DNA of 64,000 bases from Anthoceros angustus (Eukaryota; Streptophyta; Anthocerotopsida; Anthocerotales; Anthocerotaceae), in assembly GCA_010909165.1 (NCBI GenBank), contig VJWM01000044.1:1798001-1862000 (forward strand), read 5' to 3'. Within the stretch, counting starts at the first letter, position 1. Each line of letters begins with the position of its first letter. The translations under genes were made by a program, and so were the position numbers. Below, piece after piece: positions 33,759-44,800 of the stretch. The notes under the pieces were generated by a model, which saw nothing but the letters and a program-made list of their open reading frames with translations, was not told the DNA's origin and searched no databases.

Positions 33759-35240
33759 CTGTTTCTCAAACTGAAGAAAGGACATGTATCACGATCTATC
33801 TGATGCTGGCAACAAAGATCCTTTTTGCGGACAGAATTTACTTGAGAGTTCGAACATGTGACAAGCAGCTTTCGACTGCAGAGTGCTAGTGAATCTTCAG
33901 CCGGACGCTCCGCAACCCAAGGAATCCCTTATTAAGCCTGTAGTACGTCCCTCTAGACGAGTTCGTCCCTTGCAAGTGCAAGGGCGTTGAAACAGTCATT
34001 TGTACATCGATACATGTCTTATCTTTCGACTGAAAACTTGGTTTTCGAGAGGCAGGATTTCGTTTGTGATCGGCACGTATGAAAATCCGAATTATATTAG
34101 CAGTGTGTGAAACATTTCTGCGTATCTAGGTACTCTCTCTTCAAAGCAGCAGAAGGCACGCTAATCACTTCAAATGGTCTTCATCCAACGCCAAGGTTGC
34201 AGATTGCGGCCTTTCCAGTCTTGTCGACATTGGCAAGACAATAGAGAAGACAACTTGTGCAGGAGAAAAATCATGGAGTGATTATAACTGGCATGAAACT
34301 GCGTGGCTCTTCAACATCGAGCTAAGAGATCCCGAGGCCACGCTCCGAGGCAGCAGCAGCACGGCGACGCAGGTGCAGACTAGGTAGGAGGTCTGCAGCC
34401 AGCGCCAATTTGTCACTCTTGGTTGGTTTGTTGGTTGTCGGTTTGTTGTGGCAGATCAAAAATCTTAGGACATACGGTTTCTAGAGTCTCATAATCTCTC
34501 TCTAGTAAATGTTAGATAATAGCCATTCTTGCGATGTAAATATTTTTTTAAAATAGATGTGATACTTCTTGTATTAATTGATGTTATAGAAGCCCTTGTT
34601 GTTGCAGTTCTACATCCCATGGTTTAATTATTGTTAAATTTTTTGTTATAATCATTATAAAATACGTAATGACATATCTATTTATTATATAGGCTGTTAA
34701 TACATGCCATCATATAAACATGTTGATATGATATTAAAGGTAATATGGTAGATTGATATGGAGATGACATAGGATATTTATTCACGAGGGGATACCATTG
34801 CATATTTATTGATGTGGAGAGGATATTACATATTGATGTGGTAAGGGATTTGATATCTCATCACGGGAGGATAAATTCCCTGCCCACGATTCTTCCAGAG
34901 ACCCCACAACTGCCGAAAGGATATTACAGGAGGCATGTCACGGACAAGCTAACAAGATATCCTAAGTTTCAGCAGTTAAAATGCCCTAAGTATTATCCAA
35001 TTTGCGACACACTCTAAGTAATATTCTATTTACAACATCATTGTTACATTGTAACTCAACATATGTATGTTTACAACGTTATTATAACTTAGCATCTATA
35101 TCTTCCCTTCCCCATCTTTACTTTCCCAATACACGTCAAACACATATTGGGAAGTAAGCATAAGGTACTATCTGAAACTAAACTATTGGATTGACTGTAC
35201 AGCTACCCAAAACAGTCCATTTTAGACTTTGCAGCTGCAT
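33759..35240. other. Intergenic, A+T-rich, no gene seen
   Basis: Between two genes facing each other: 3' of the PPR gene (+) and 3' of the F-box gene (-). The first ~150 bp carry no recognisable DYW domain. 34680-34860 has repeated gatat/tattgatgtgg words. Nothing else is supported. Confidence 0.5.
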
Positions 35241-36797
35241 CTACGAGTCCTTGCCTATGTACGTTGCACTGGGTTTGAATACCTGGTAACCATGGGAGAG
35301 ATGGGTAAGTAAATGAGGGCAAACCAGACGCCACGTTCGGTCGGAGATGCTATATGCCAGCAAGCGTGTGGACCAAATCTTTCCACCCACACTAGAACTG
35401 GTTATGACTAGACATATAGTGTTTCCAACTAAGACGGCACCGTCCATTCTCAGCCCTGTCCGTTCCCCATCTCGAGACAACTCTGCCACCTCGTGTCGTA
35501 AGGTGGCAGGCAAGAGCGAGAGGTATTCCCACTGAAGGCTGCGCAAATTCAAATGCCAAATGCCATGGTTGAGCAACTCGAAGCTAGTGGTATCTCCCAC
35601 ACTGTATATTCTTCCACAATGCTCAAACACCTTCCTGGCACAATGCATACCACCTGAATTCAGATTCTCCATCCAAGAACGCTTCTGCACCTGCTCCCCA
35701 TCATCCATGGAGTGCACATGGATATCACCCTTGGCAAAAACGTACATGAACCCTCTACAAACGACGTATTGGGCACTATGGTTCAGCTCAGGAACAACAT
35801 ACCGCCGATTTTTGTCCCGAAAGTACGTTGATTCCCATCTGTCAAATCGGGAGAAATACGTGCTGGCAGCCAGCCTCTGCTGATCCATCTTAAGCTTGCA
35901 GGCACGCACGCTGACCACAGTGAGCTTGAAATGCGCGCTGGGAGGATCCTCCACCTCCAGCGTCACCTTCCACTTGAGGTCAGTCATGATCGTCCAAATC
36001 AGGTTGCGAGGGCCAGATTTGCTCACCCAGTAGCGCGTGTCTTCCGGTCCGAACTCCGGTGGCAGCTCCTTCCAAGTCTGTGTCAGCGGGTTGGCCACAC
36101 AGAAGCTCATGCCTGCAATGTCCCCAAAGTCCTTGCGCCCACGATCCTCGGCCAAGCTCAACCTTTCCGGCCTGAGGATGCAGATCAAACCACTCTCCGC
36201 CACAAAATCCGAGGCCGAGAAATGCCGGAATTTCTCAGGCAGAAAGGACAAGGAGAGATGGTGAGCTCTCAATCGCGGCAGGTTGGAAAGCAAGGAAGCG
36301 TCCCCAGGGAAGAGGTCCCGCGGAGACAGCTGCGGGCCTGGCTGGTACTCCAGGGCGCAGATGAGAGGCGGAGGCGGCTGGCCCACCTTCTTGCACATCT
36401 TCTTAAACCGGGGGGTGTCGAACAGATCCTTCCAGCCCCTGCATACTGCGCGAAACCGACACCTGCTTGTCAGGGGCACCACTGCCAGAATCCTCTCCAG
36501 CATCTCCTCAGGCAAATTCGCCCACAAGCTGCTCTTCATCTCCAGGCCCAGCACATCGAACCGACCCTGCAGCACGTACATCATAAACTGCGGCTCTGCA
36601 TTTTCAGGCCTCCCCCGTTTCCTGCTGCTACTCACAGGAGCTTGCACCTCAGACTGCGGGTCTGCGATTGCAGGCCTCAGCTCAGACTGCGACTCTGCGT
36701 TTACAGGCCTCCCCCGTTTCCTACTCCCGCTCACAAGCTCTTGCACCTCAGTCTCCTCCATGTGGGACCGTCCACAAACACAAGCGAGCAGGTACAA
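35241..36797 (-). CDS. F-box protein with N-terminal KRGRP repeats
   Basis: 518 aa, intronless. Residues about 13-75 contain two copies of a segment with SRKRGRP.NAE..SE, the core of which matches an AT-hook (RGRP) and also a basic nuclear signal. At about 88-130 there is a clear F-box (SLWANLPEEMLERILAVVPL then CRFRAVCRGWKDLF), which would bind SKP1 in an SCF ubiquitin ligase. The remaining ~390 residues (FCVANPLTQTWKELPP, YVVCRGFMYVFAKGDIHVH, GIWHLNLRSLQWEYL) resemble the kelch/galactose-oxidase-like C-termini of plant F-box proteins and would recruit a substrate. The ATG at 36797 gives a Cys-containing lead (MYLLACVCGRSH); the second ATG at 36761 (MEETEVQ) is an equally good start. The substrate is unknown. 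Confidence 0.88.
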   Translation of the reverse strand: MYLLACVCGRSHMEETEVQELVSGSRKRGRPVNAESQSELRPAIADPQSEVQAPVSSSRKRGRPENAEPQFMMYVLQGRFDVLGLEMKSSLWANLPEEMLERILAVVPLTSRCRFRAVCRGWKDLFDTPRFKKMCKKVGQPPPPLICALEYQPGPQLSPRDLFPGDASLLSNLPRLRAHHLSLSFLPEKFRHFSASDFVAESGLICILRPERLSLAEDRGRKDFGDIAGMSFCVANPLTQTWKELPPEFGPEDTRYWVSKSGPRNLIWTIMTDLKWKVTLEVEDPPSAHFKLTVVSVRACKLKMDQQRLAASTYFSRFDRWESTYFRDKNRRYVVPELNHSAQYVVCRGFMYVFAKGDIHVHSMDDGEQVQKRSWMENLNSGGMHCARKVFEHCGRIYSVGDTTSFELLNHGIWHLNLRSLQWEYLSLLPATLRHEVAELSRDGERTGLRMDGAVLVGNTICLVITSSSVGGKIWSTRLLAYSISDRTWRLVCPHLLTHLSHGYQVFKPSATYIGKDS

Positions 36798-37551
36798 TCA
36801 CGTGACGAGTGCGACCATAGTGCCGTCGATTCCTCGAGCCTACGCATTCCCCGATGCCCGTCTTCTAGACATCCCTCACAGAGCGAGGCACTAATTCAAG
36901 CTCGTTCCGGCTTACCAATTCAAACCGCTAAGGGCGGCAAGCTGGGAGGCCCAATCAGAAGTGGGAAAGAAAACCATTTTCGTTTTTTAATTTTTTACAC
37001 ACATCGACTACGGACACACCTACATTCGAATGCGGTCAGCCTCTCATGAAGAGCTCTCGGAGACAAGGAACCAAGCCCGTGGACAGTGAGAGGTCTCTGG
37101 AGTTCTTCCGAGATCATTCTCCAACAAGGACCACGAAGCTGCCACCTACAGCAACTGGTACCACAGACCAAAAAGAAGTTTATTACTTTAAGTTTCCCAC
37201 GCTTCCCAATATAAACACTGGGGGAGGAAGCCTGGGCTGCTCTTAGTCCTCCAAGTCAGTCGCCCCTACAATGGGCAAAGCCGCTAGCTTCGTTTTTATG
37301 GTGAAGCAGTCTTAAGTCTCTACATGTACATAGAGGAGAGGACGTTGAGGCAACAAATGGGTATGTGCTCAGTCTAACGAGTTCTGTCTCAAGGACATGA
37401 TTAATAGCTCAATATCTGCCCACCTTGCAATTCTAAGGTATACACAAACACCCACTGAGCCTGCAGGCGAGGAGTGGAAAAAGAATTTCTAGGAACTAAC
37501 AATGAAAAGGGGCCCTTGAGGGCAGAACAGGAAATCCCTAGGGCCTCAGCC
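36798..37551. other. Intergenic between F-box and UBTD genes
   Basis: Contains the likely promoter of the F-box gene (near 36800-37000) and the 3' end of the UBTD gene. Small frames are present but none looks coding. Confidence 0.4.
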
Positions 37552-38580
37552 CTAGTTTTCTTTCAGATTGGCTGGCTCCGATATCACATATTTCGGGAGG
37601 TCATACTTTGCACCTGAGCCATGCAAACACTTCGATTTAAAACCATCCGCCAGGACAAGTCCTTAACTCAAAAGTGAGGTATGAACACACACACTCGAAA
37701 ACAAACATGTACCTCTTTCGTCATAGCAAGTTGACAGATCCTCACTAGTGACTATGATTCCAGCACTGTCCACAATAGCTTGGGCAAGGCCCAAGTCAGC
37801 CTCAGCTGCCGCTCTAAGAGCATCCCATATTTCTGCGTTTTAGCCATTGTGTTAGTTTGAAACGAAGGGTTGGACCATATGCCAGGCCACTTCCACAGAC
37901 AGCGAAACTACCTTTCTGTCCTCCATAATGAGGGGCAGTGTCCCAAAACTCTTCACGCTTTTGCATCAGTTGTACACGATTCAAAGGATCCTCTGTCTTC
38001 CATGGCTTGGGCTTTTTCAGCTTCTTCGGCTGATGACCTGGAGACCACAATTATCATGCATCGTGTTACCCGCAAGCACATCGCAGAAGTTGCACATGCA
38101 GACAGACCCCAAAGCTTGGCCCCACAAATGTGAGAAACAGCAGTCTCATTTTTTCTGCTCAGCTAAGTCAAGGGCAGCTTGCCTTTCAGCTTCCCAGAAG
38201 AATCATTAAATTACTGCACCCGGCACCAGCATGCAAGACTCAAAACACCGTACAGGCTCTGGCAGAGCACATGCCTCTCTGGGTAATTCACACAAGAGCA
38301 CTAGCTCGGCAAGGTCACGATGAAATCTGAATTCCGAGCCCTACCGGAAGATCCAACTTTCAACACTAAACTCCGAGCTACAAGAGGAAGCTACAACCCA
38401 ACATCCCTTTCAACGCACTATGCAGACCGGGATTCCACCTGAAAAACACAGATCCTGCACAGAGATCGCCCCAAGCAAAGTACAAGAAGCCTGCAGAAGA
38501 AGCACCAGACCTGAAATTGGCGATGCCGGAACTACGTGCTTACCATCACCACCACTCGGGCGGGACCCAATACAACCCAT
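37552..38580 (-). CDS. Ubiquitin-domain (UBTD/DC-UbP N-terminal) family protein
   Basis: Four exons on the minus strand: 38580-38544, 38037-37912, 37832-37713 and 37613-37552. All junctions are GT-AG and all phases agree, giving 114 aa. Exon 1 starts MGCIGSRPSGGD, whose Gly2-Cys3 suggests N-myristoylation and palmitoylation. Exon 2 has KKPKPWKTEDPLNRVQLMQ and REEFWDTAPHYGG; exon 3 IWDALRAAAEADLGLAQAIV and a TCYDER end; exon 4 AKYDLPKYVISEPANL and stop. These are the hallmark blocks of the UBTD1/2-like N-terminal domain. In plants the family consists of short proteins of about this length without the C-terminal ubiquitin fold. A role in ubiquitin-pathway scaffolding is known for animal UBTD1 and only inferred here. 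The first exon encodes only 12 codons. Confidence 0.9.
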
Positions 38581-39945
38581 CTGTGCTGGAATTTGCGTTA
38601 CCGCCGAATTTACATACTGTTGTGCACGCCCTGGAGCAAGGATGTAGCAAGGTGGCAGGAAGCTCACGCTGCAACACGGTAGCCGAGCTGCGCAAAGATG
38701 CCGGTGGTGCCAGGCTAGTTTTAGAAATTCCTTCAACGATGGTGGAGAGACGCCCGGAGCAAGGAGGTAGGAAAAACCCCTTTCGCCACTGTGAAGATGA
38801 ACAAGAAGCTCAGCATGCAGCGTACACCGTAAGAAAGATGGCCGCAAGCTCCCAAGCTCTGAGCTACGTTGAAGGCCCGAGGCGATGCGGGGGCCATTTT
38901 AATCAAAGCTATCGGGTCACAACTGGAACCTACCGGCAATTCGTTCAAGTTGCCTTATTTGTTCACCTTCCCTTTTTTAAAGAGCTATCCTCTAATATCT
39001 TTCTCTAGAGCTAACCAGATTTCTGAATTGGAATTTGACTAGCTATCAAATTGGAAATTGGTACAATAATAAGTGTCCGCCGACGAAGCTAGCCTATCCG
39101 AGCCGTCCAAGTCCCCGCTGTGCGTGCTTCTCGGATGATTCCCACGGGGCGGGACGTGGATGCCGTCTCCGTCCCTTGCGCGTTGGCGGTTTCTACCTCT
39201 GGCGGCAGGTCCAGCTTCTGACACGGTCTCCATGGTGAACCTTGGGGACTGGAGCAAGTGCAGCGTGCTGCGTGGGAAAGGGAGCGGCAGAACGACGGAG
39301 GCCGAGGAAGGGACAGGCGAGGATAGGAACGACCTCAGGTCCATTTTTGAAACAACGGCCCATAAAATATGAATTTATATTATATTAAAATTAATTAATA
39401 ATTTAATATTTTGTTCATGCATGTTGGATGTGGGGATGACTCTTGGGGCCAGCCTGCTCCTAGGCTGACATATACAAAGAGGGTGAGTATGGACATGCGT
39501 ACCATGATATTGTAGGGGCAAGCAAACACTTTGTTGTGGCAATGAAGTGTTAGCATACTTTCTTTCACGCCAGACTTGGTGACTTTACGCGCATGTATGA
39601 AACCTCTTAAACACTCGAATGTATAGGCTTGCTACCTTGCATTGGCTAGGAAAAAGGGGCCATCACCTCGATGCCTAGCCCTCAACCAACGAGCCCTGCA
39701 CATAGTACAAATTACGGACAGTAAGATGTACCTAGCAGATACGGTGCAGGCACGATAGGACACTCTTCAGAGACATAATTGAACCTCAGCCTTCTCATCT
39801 CTCCCTGCAATCAGCAGGTGAGTTAACCCCCGACGAAGCGCGCGCTCCTCCTTACTCTCCTTAAGGAGGTTGTGGTGCCCCCAGACATGCAGATGAAGGG
39901 GGACAACTCCGACGGAGGAGGCCGCTCATGTCGCAACTTCCTCGC
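38581..39945. other. 5' region of UBTD gene and intergenic DNA
   Basis: Probable promoter/5' UTR of the minus-strand UBTD gene. Several open frames at 38600-39350 are not supported by any recognisable domain. 39360-39420 is A+T-rich. Confidence 0.35.
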
Positions 39946-40526
39946 CTAGGCCTCGTGCTCTTTCCGGACGAAAATGATCTGCCCCCAATCTGCTCGCTTC
40001 CCCCTCATGAGAGCATGTAGGAACACGAGGAGATTGTCCCCTAGCTGATCTACCTTTGTGAGCATGTTCCAATGGACAATCATTTTGACCACCACTCTCA
40101 TCCGTCGGTCCTTCAGGTCCGACATTAACCACCCATTGGAACACCTTTGGGCGTCCGTCCTCAAGAGCACCGCCTTGGCAGCCTCCAACTTCCCCTTCCC
40201 TTCAATGGCTCCGGCACCACCCCTCCGATATCCTCCGCAGGCCGATTGTACGCCGCCCTGAGCGCCTCCACCGTCCAGTGCCTGGGGTTCTACCTCAAAC
40301 TCTTCGAGCGGACCGACTTGTTCGCCGCCGCCTGTAGCTTTTAGGCGTATTCGTGGACCAGCGTCACGCTGTCGTAGGTCCAAACCACCTAGAATATGTC
40401 CCAGTGCCACTTCTGAACAAGCTCGCCTACCTCCTACGGGCAGACATTCGGGTAGCGCTTGGTGTTGACGTTCTTCTTCACCAGCGTCCAATGCTCCAGA
40501 GTCTCCGCTGTTTTCTTGGGTGCCAT
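39946..40526 (-). pseudogene. Relative of the protein coded in the gypsy LTRs
   Basis: The ATG at 40526 gives MAPKKTAETLEHWTLVKKNV, and with frame changes ELVQKWHWDIF, WTYDSVTLVHEYA, NKSVRSKSLR and HWTVEALRAAYNRP. From about 40190 another frame reads RTDAQR, VVVKMIVHWNMLTKVDQLG and GDNLLVFLHAL, ending EHEA at 39946. Each block has a counterpart in the same order in the gypsy LTRs (MAPKS, WEPWTVERNIV, ELVQ.EWHPDVF, NKEVRSKNLRR, RVRAVARIIVH, ATKVDHLGDN). It is broken by stops. No function is recognised. It is 17-33 kb from the other copies and on the opposite strand, so it represents a separate insertion or family member. Confidence 0.55.
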
Positions 40527-41289
40527 ATTGCTGCTCTGGTCGCCTCCCTTGCACAGTAGCTCCGGCGTCGTCGCAACCCGTCGTCCTTATCCCGAAAGGA
40601 GAAAGGTGCGCTGAGACGACCTGAGCCCTCAAAGATGGAGCGTCTGAACGCTGGAAGAGCAATCGCCAGAGGGTCGGGTGATGAAGCGCGAGAGACTGAG
40701 AGAACTCTCGAGACTCCAAGTCTGGGAGTCTTCTTCTTCTCTCACCTGCAAAGCAACGGGCGTAATTGTCGAACGGAAAGGTGTCCTTCCATTGTTAGTA
40801 ACTGCCACCCCTCTACATCTTGGACCGCAGTTTCACGCCCGCTTCCTTCTTGGCACATGTCCTCGGGTCGTGACTACCTGCCTATAACGGATTGTGCTAA
40901 GTCTGTGGCCCTGGCCTCCTGCATGTCAGATGGCCCCATGCCACCGTCCACGTGTCATCCTTCCGTAATTACGACCCACTCCTTCGGATTTGCCTTCCCC
41001 ATCAACACAAGACCCCCTCCGGACCTTCTCCGGACCCTGCCTTCCTTGATACTTGCGGCCGTCCTCCGGAGCTCCTCCGGACTTTGCCTACAGCAGAGTT
41101 GCCGCCACGCCTACGTAACTAGCCAGATAGACCTTATTATTCATGGGTATCTTTGTTTCTCACACAAATCCGCACAAAAAAAAAAAAAACCCTTACTAAC
41201 CGACCAGAAGGGGCGTCAAAGCATCCGTCCCTCCTCCACACAACTCGATGCCAAAATCAGCATGAAACTCACTATATAAGCCCGAGCTT
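40527..41289. other. Repeat-derived DNA, no gene recognised
   Basis: Continues upstream of the LTR-protein relative. It contains an a13 run at 41177-41189 and a TATATAAG-like site near 41272 on the plus strand. Long open frames exist but show no domain. Confidence 0.3.
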
Positions 41290-41648
41290 GTTACGACGCA
41301 TCTCAGACATTCTCGACACTGCGGCATTATTGGGCATATGGCTGATGATATAGAGGACCCGAGGGCACAACTGAAATAATCTCTACAATTCACGAAGAGA
41401 ATTTGTTCGAACCTTCGTAAAGTGGAAGCGAGATTTATGGAAAGGATAATTACATTGATGATCAGGGGCTTATTTATACAATTGTTTTCTGCAGTTATAA
41501 CTGCTCGCACTGATAACCGTATCTAAGTTATAACCGCTGAGGTTAAGTACGGTAAGTTCAGTCTACCATATTTAATTAATGCCAAGTATCCACTCATGTG
41601 AACCGTGCCCTAATCAACCAGTGTAGTCGGCGCATGAGGACTCTAACA
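41290..41648 (-). repeat. Probable 3' LTR of Copia relic
   Basis: On the minus strand a purine tract (GGCGAGGGGGAG) is followed at 41648 by TGTTAGAG, the usual PPT-LTR junction, and about 175 bp into it by TATAAATA (41478-41471). The other LTR was not found, so the left end near 41290 is a guess. Confidence 0.5.
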
Positions 41649-42027
41649 CTCCCCCTCGCCGCAAGCTAGGTGCAACGAGACTGAGCGATGTCGAAGTTGG
41701 CTTCGACTCCCTATGCGTGCCTGCAGCTGACTCTGAGCATCCTGTCGGCAATATGGTGGTCTCTTCAGCTCGGATCTTGTGTCGTCGATGCCATAAGTGA
41801 CAGAGTGACGAGGATGGCCGAGGCAGAAGTTCCCAAGCACTGAAAGCAGAAGGAAAACTCGCCACATGTGAAATGTAGGTGCAAGGCTTCACAATTCGAA
41901 AACAGTTCGGTTAGTGTGGAACAATTCTGGATGGCAGTGAAACAACCTCTTCCGGACGACGAAGATGACGTTGCGCTCTGAGCAACTAGCTGGACAGTGA
42001 CTCCAGCTGTTTGAGTGCTGATTGTCT

Positions 42028-43903
42028 TCAGTGCCCTTTCCCAGGAGCTGGGAAATTCACTCCCCCTCCATGATAAGCTTCTCGTGCCATCAACCCTATT
42101 GCTTGAATGTGTCGCTCATGTGGTGTCTTCGATAGTCCCTTGGTGAGAAGATCATCTGTGTTTTCTTCTGTGGTGACGTAGCTGAGGGTGACCTGCTTGT
42201 TGCTTACAACCTGCCGAATGAAGTGATGCTGTATCTCCACGTGCTTAGTCCTGGCGTGGAGCACTGGGTTGAGAGTCATAGCAATGGCGGATTGATTGTC
42301 GCACTTGAGCTCCGTTGGCTGATGCTGGTCCTCGTTGATGTTGTGCAGGAACTGACGTATCCAAAGAATCTCCTTGGCTGCCAGTGAGGTTGCAGCGTAC
42401 TCCGCTTCGGTGGATGAGAGACATATTGTGGGCATCTTCTTACACGCCCAAGAGACTGTTGAACGGTTGATCATGGTACAAAAGGCGGCTGTGGATTTCC
42501 TGCCGTCGGGATCTCCTGCCCAGTCCGTCTCTGAGAAACATGTAAGTACCAGTCTGGTGCCTCCACCTAACTTGTAAGGTAACCCTAGGGATCTTGTTCC
42601 TTTTAGGTATCTAAGGATCCGTTTGACACATGTCCAATGGGCCTTACCAGGGTTGGAGAGATACCTAGATGCTATATTCACAGCCTGAGAGATGTCTGGA
42701 CGTGTCCAAATTGCTAAGTACAGCAGACTGCCTACCGCTTTGCTGTAAGGTATATGCTTCATTTCTTTGACTTCTTCTTGTGTAGCTGGACAATGTTCTG
42801 CTGACACTTTCTCACCTGCAGCTATGGGTGTGGTGACAGGTCTAGCGTCTCTAAGATTAAACCTATCCAATAGCTGATCTACATAGTGCGTTGGTGAATA
42901 AAGAAGGAGTGGTCTGCTGTGTTTCTCTCAAACTGGACACCTAGGGCATATTTGAGAGGGCCTGTGTCGACAATTTCGTACTCCCTGGCAAGTAGATCTT
43001 TCACGTACTGAATGATCTGAGGACAACTGCCAAAGATAAAATTGTCATCGACGTACAAGGTAATTATGACAAAGTGCTCTTTCTGTCTGAGAAGGTAGAC
43101 ACTTGGGTCTATAGCTAGAGGTAAGAAGCTAGACTTTTTCAGATACAGGTCTACAATTTCGTTCCATACCTGGGCGGACTGTTTGAGTCGATAGAGGGAT
43201 TTCATAAGCTTACAAACCTTCTTGCTGTCCTTGATGTATCCAGGGGGCTGGAGCATATAAATATCTTCGCTCAACGTGCCATACAGGAAGGCAGTTTTCA
43301 CGTCGACTTGATGAATGTCCAAGCGGTGATGAGCTGCCAGCGCCAAGAGTATCCTTATAGATGTTGATTTCACCACAGGGCTGTAGAGTCGATTTTCTTC
43401 GTAGTCAAAACCAGGAACTTGGCTGAAGCCTCTGGCGACTAGCCTTGTATCAAGAAAATGTGGACCACCTGCCCGAATTCAACTTCCTTCTAAATGTCCA
43501 CTTACAAGATATGGGTTTGCGACCTGGAGGTAAGTCGGTCAGTATCCACGTTTTGTTGGCAATCAGTGAGTCATGTTCGGACTTTGCTGCTGCAGTTCAT
43601 TCAGGGGTCTTGAATGCTTCCTCGATGGACTGAGGAACATCTTGTATTTCGATTGCCGACATTGCTTGATATAGGGCCACATTGACACGATGAGTATGCC
43701 GTTGTTCAGTACGCCCCTCCTGAGCTAGAGTTGGGGGCAAGGGAGCGGGAGCTCTGCTAGTGATTGAGTCTCCGCCAATGATAGATATCCTTCATTTGGA
43801 TTGAGGGTGCCAGACGGACCGTCTCGGTGGCTCAAAGCTCGCAAGCGGGGTTGCGGTGCGTGATGCCGGTTCTTGTTCGTATGTAAGAAAGGTTCTAGGA
43901 GTG
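42028..43903 (-). pseudogene. Copia reverse transcriptase and RNase H (copy A)
   Basis: RT from 43700 to 42879: DLPPGRKPISCKWTF, VARGFSQVPGFDYEENRLYS, then HQVDVKTAFLYGTLSEDIYM, LMKSLYRLKQSAQVWNE and LYVDDNFIFG, the active-site YVDD. After one frameshift near 42875 comes RNase H and the pol end: YSKAVGSLLYLAIWTRPDIS, ETDWAGDPDGRKST, LSSTEAEYAATSLAAKEILW and RTKHVEIQHHFIRQVV, ending GVNFPAPGKGH at 42028. It is one of the better-preserved element pieces here, but the frame shift and truncation make it inactive. The 5' side joins a piece of LIG4 at 43904. Confidence 0.88.
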
Positions 43904-44800
43904 CTTGTTCAGGTGCTTTATCAAAGGCAATCATCCGTCTCGCATGGACTGAAAATCCGAGAGGTTAATAATCTTCTAGACAGACTAAGTGCAGCCCAGA
44001 GCAGGCATACAACAGTTTCCAAAACGCCCGTGTTCTGGTTCGATCAATTTTCTTTTCCGGGTCTGGTGCGTGGTTGTTGTGGTTTCATCAAGCTCTCTTT
44101 GCTGGAACAGAGAAGAAAGAACTGCCACACTAGCGGAGGTTATCATTAAGACAAATACGTTGGAGATGAGGTGGATTATTATGATCATTCTCAAAGGTAG
44201 TTAGCAAGGTAGTGAACCTTAAGTGGGACAATCTCGGGTTTGACGTGAAACATGGTCCATGTGAGCTCCCTGCTTTGTTGTGTTCTTCTGTGCAGATCTT
44301 AAACTTGGGGTGAGTGAGAAAACTATTTTCGGAGTTCCATCCTGATGCCGAGGATCTTTCAACGTAACCTGCGACCTTAAGCTGGTTTGTGATAAGCTGA
44401 AGGATCGTAGCAGGAGGGTCAAAGACAGGTTGGTGGTGTCCTGAAGCTGGTTCAGGCTGATGGCTACACTTTTAGGCTTTAGCTGAAATTCAGCACGTTT
44501 TCAGGAGATAGAAGTGGGCAAAGCTGTGAGACCTCAATTGGCAGCCAGGGTGGCGACGCCGAGTCAGCATGGAAGAAGGTGGAAGCTCGTTGAAGTCTAC
44601 TATCACTTTGCAGAATACTGAGACCAACTTGGCTCCTTCACTCTATGTTGTTGTTTTCATCAGCTGCGAGGTAAACGAATAGTTGCAGAATGCAAGCTGG
44701 ATGGGGATCGTATCCAAGTGCATAGAAGTGGCTCTGAGCTTCATTTCTTCTCAAGGTACTCACATGAAATCCTTTTCCTTGAGCACCATGCTTTGACTTC
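43904..44800 (+). pseudogene. Captured LIG4 gene fragment
   Basis: Nearly identical to 54821-55719 of the LIG4 gene in this window, covering exons 2-6 with their introns. Introns are retained, so this is a DNA-level copy, not a retrocopy. It includes the REEKR-like ligase N-terminal exons and the KLDGDR active-site exon. It differs from the source mainly by small indels. It lies inside Copia pol with reading direction opposite to pol. Both junctions share 10 bp with the Copia sequence (cttgttcagg at 43904-43913; ctttgacttc at 44791-44800). Confidence 0.93.

Noticed and set aside
33759-33900. Frameshifted DYW domain after the PPR stop
   Set aside because: A few residues (LFLKLKK) fit the usual continuation, but no CxxC or HxE deaminase motif or DYW end is visible in any frame.
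35931-37049. 372-codon plus-strand open frame
   Set aside because: It lies antisense over the F-box gene, whose minus-strand frame shows a real F-box and conserved C-terminus; the plus frame has no domain and a His/Pro/Arg composition typical of an antisense shadow.
38410-38847. 145-codon minus-strand frame
   Set aside because: Only its MGCIGSRPSGGD part is real coding sequence (UBTD exon 1); a GTAAGC donor ends the exon and the rest is intron or 5' UTR.
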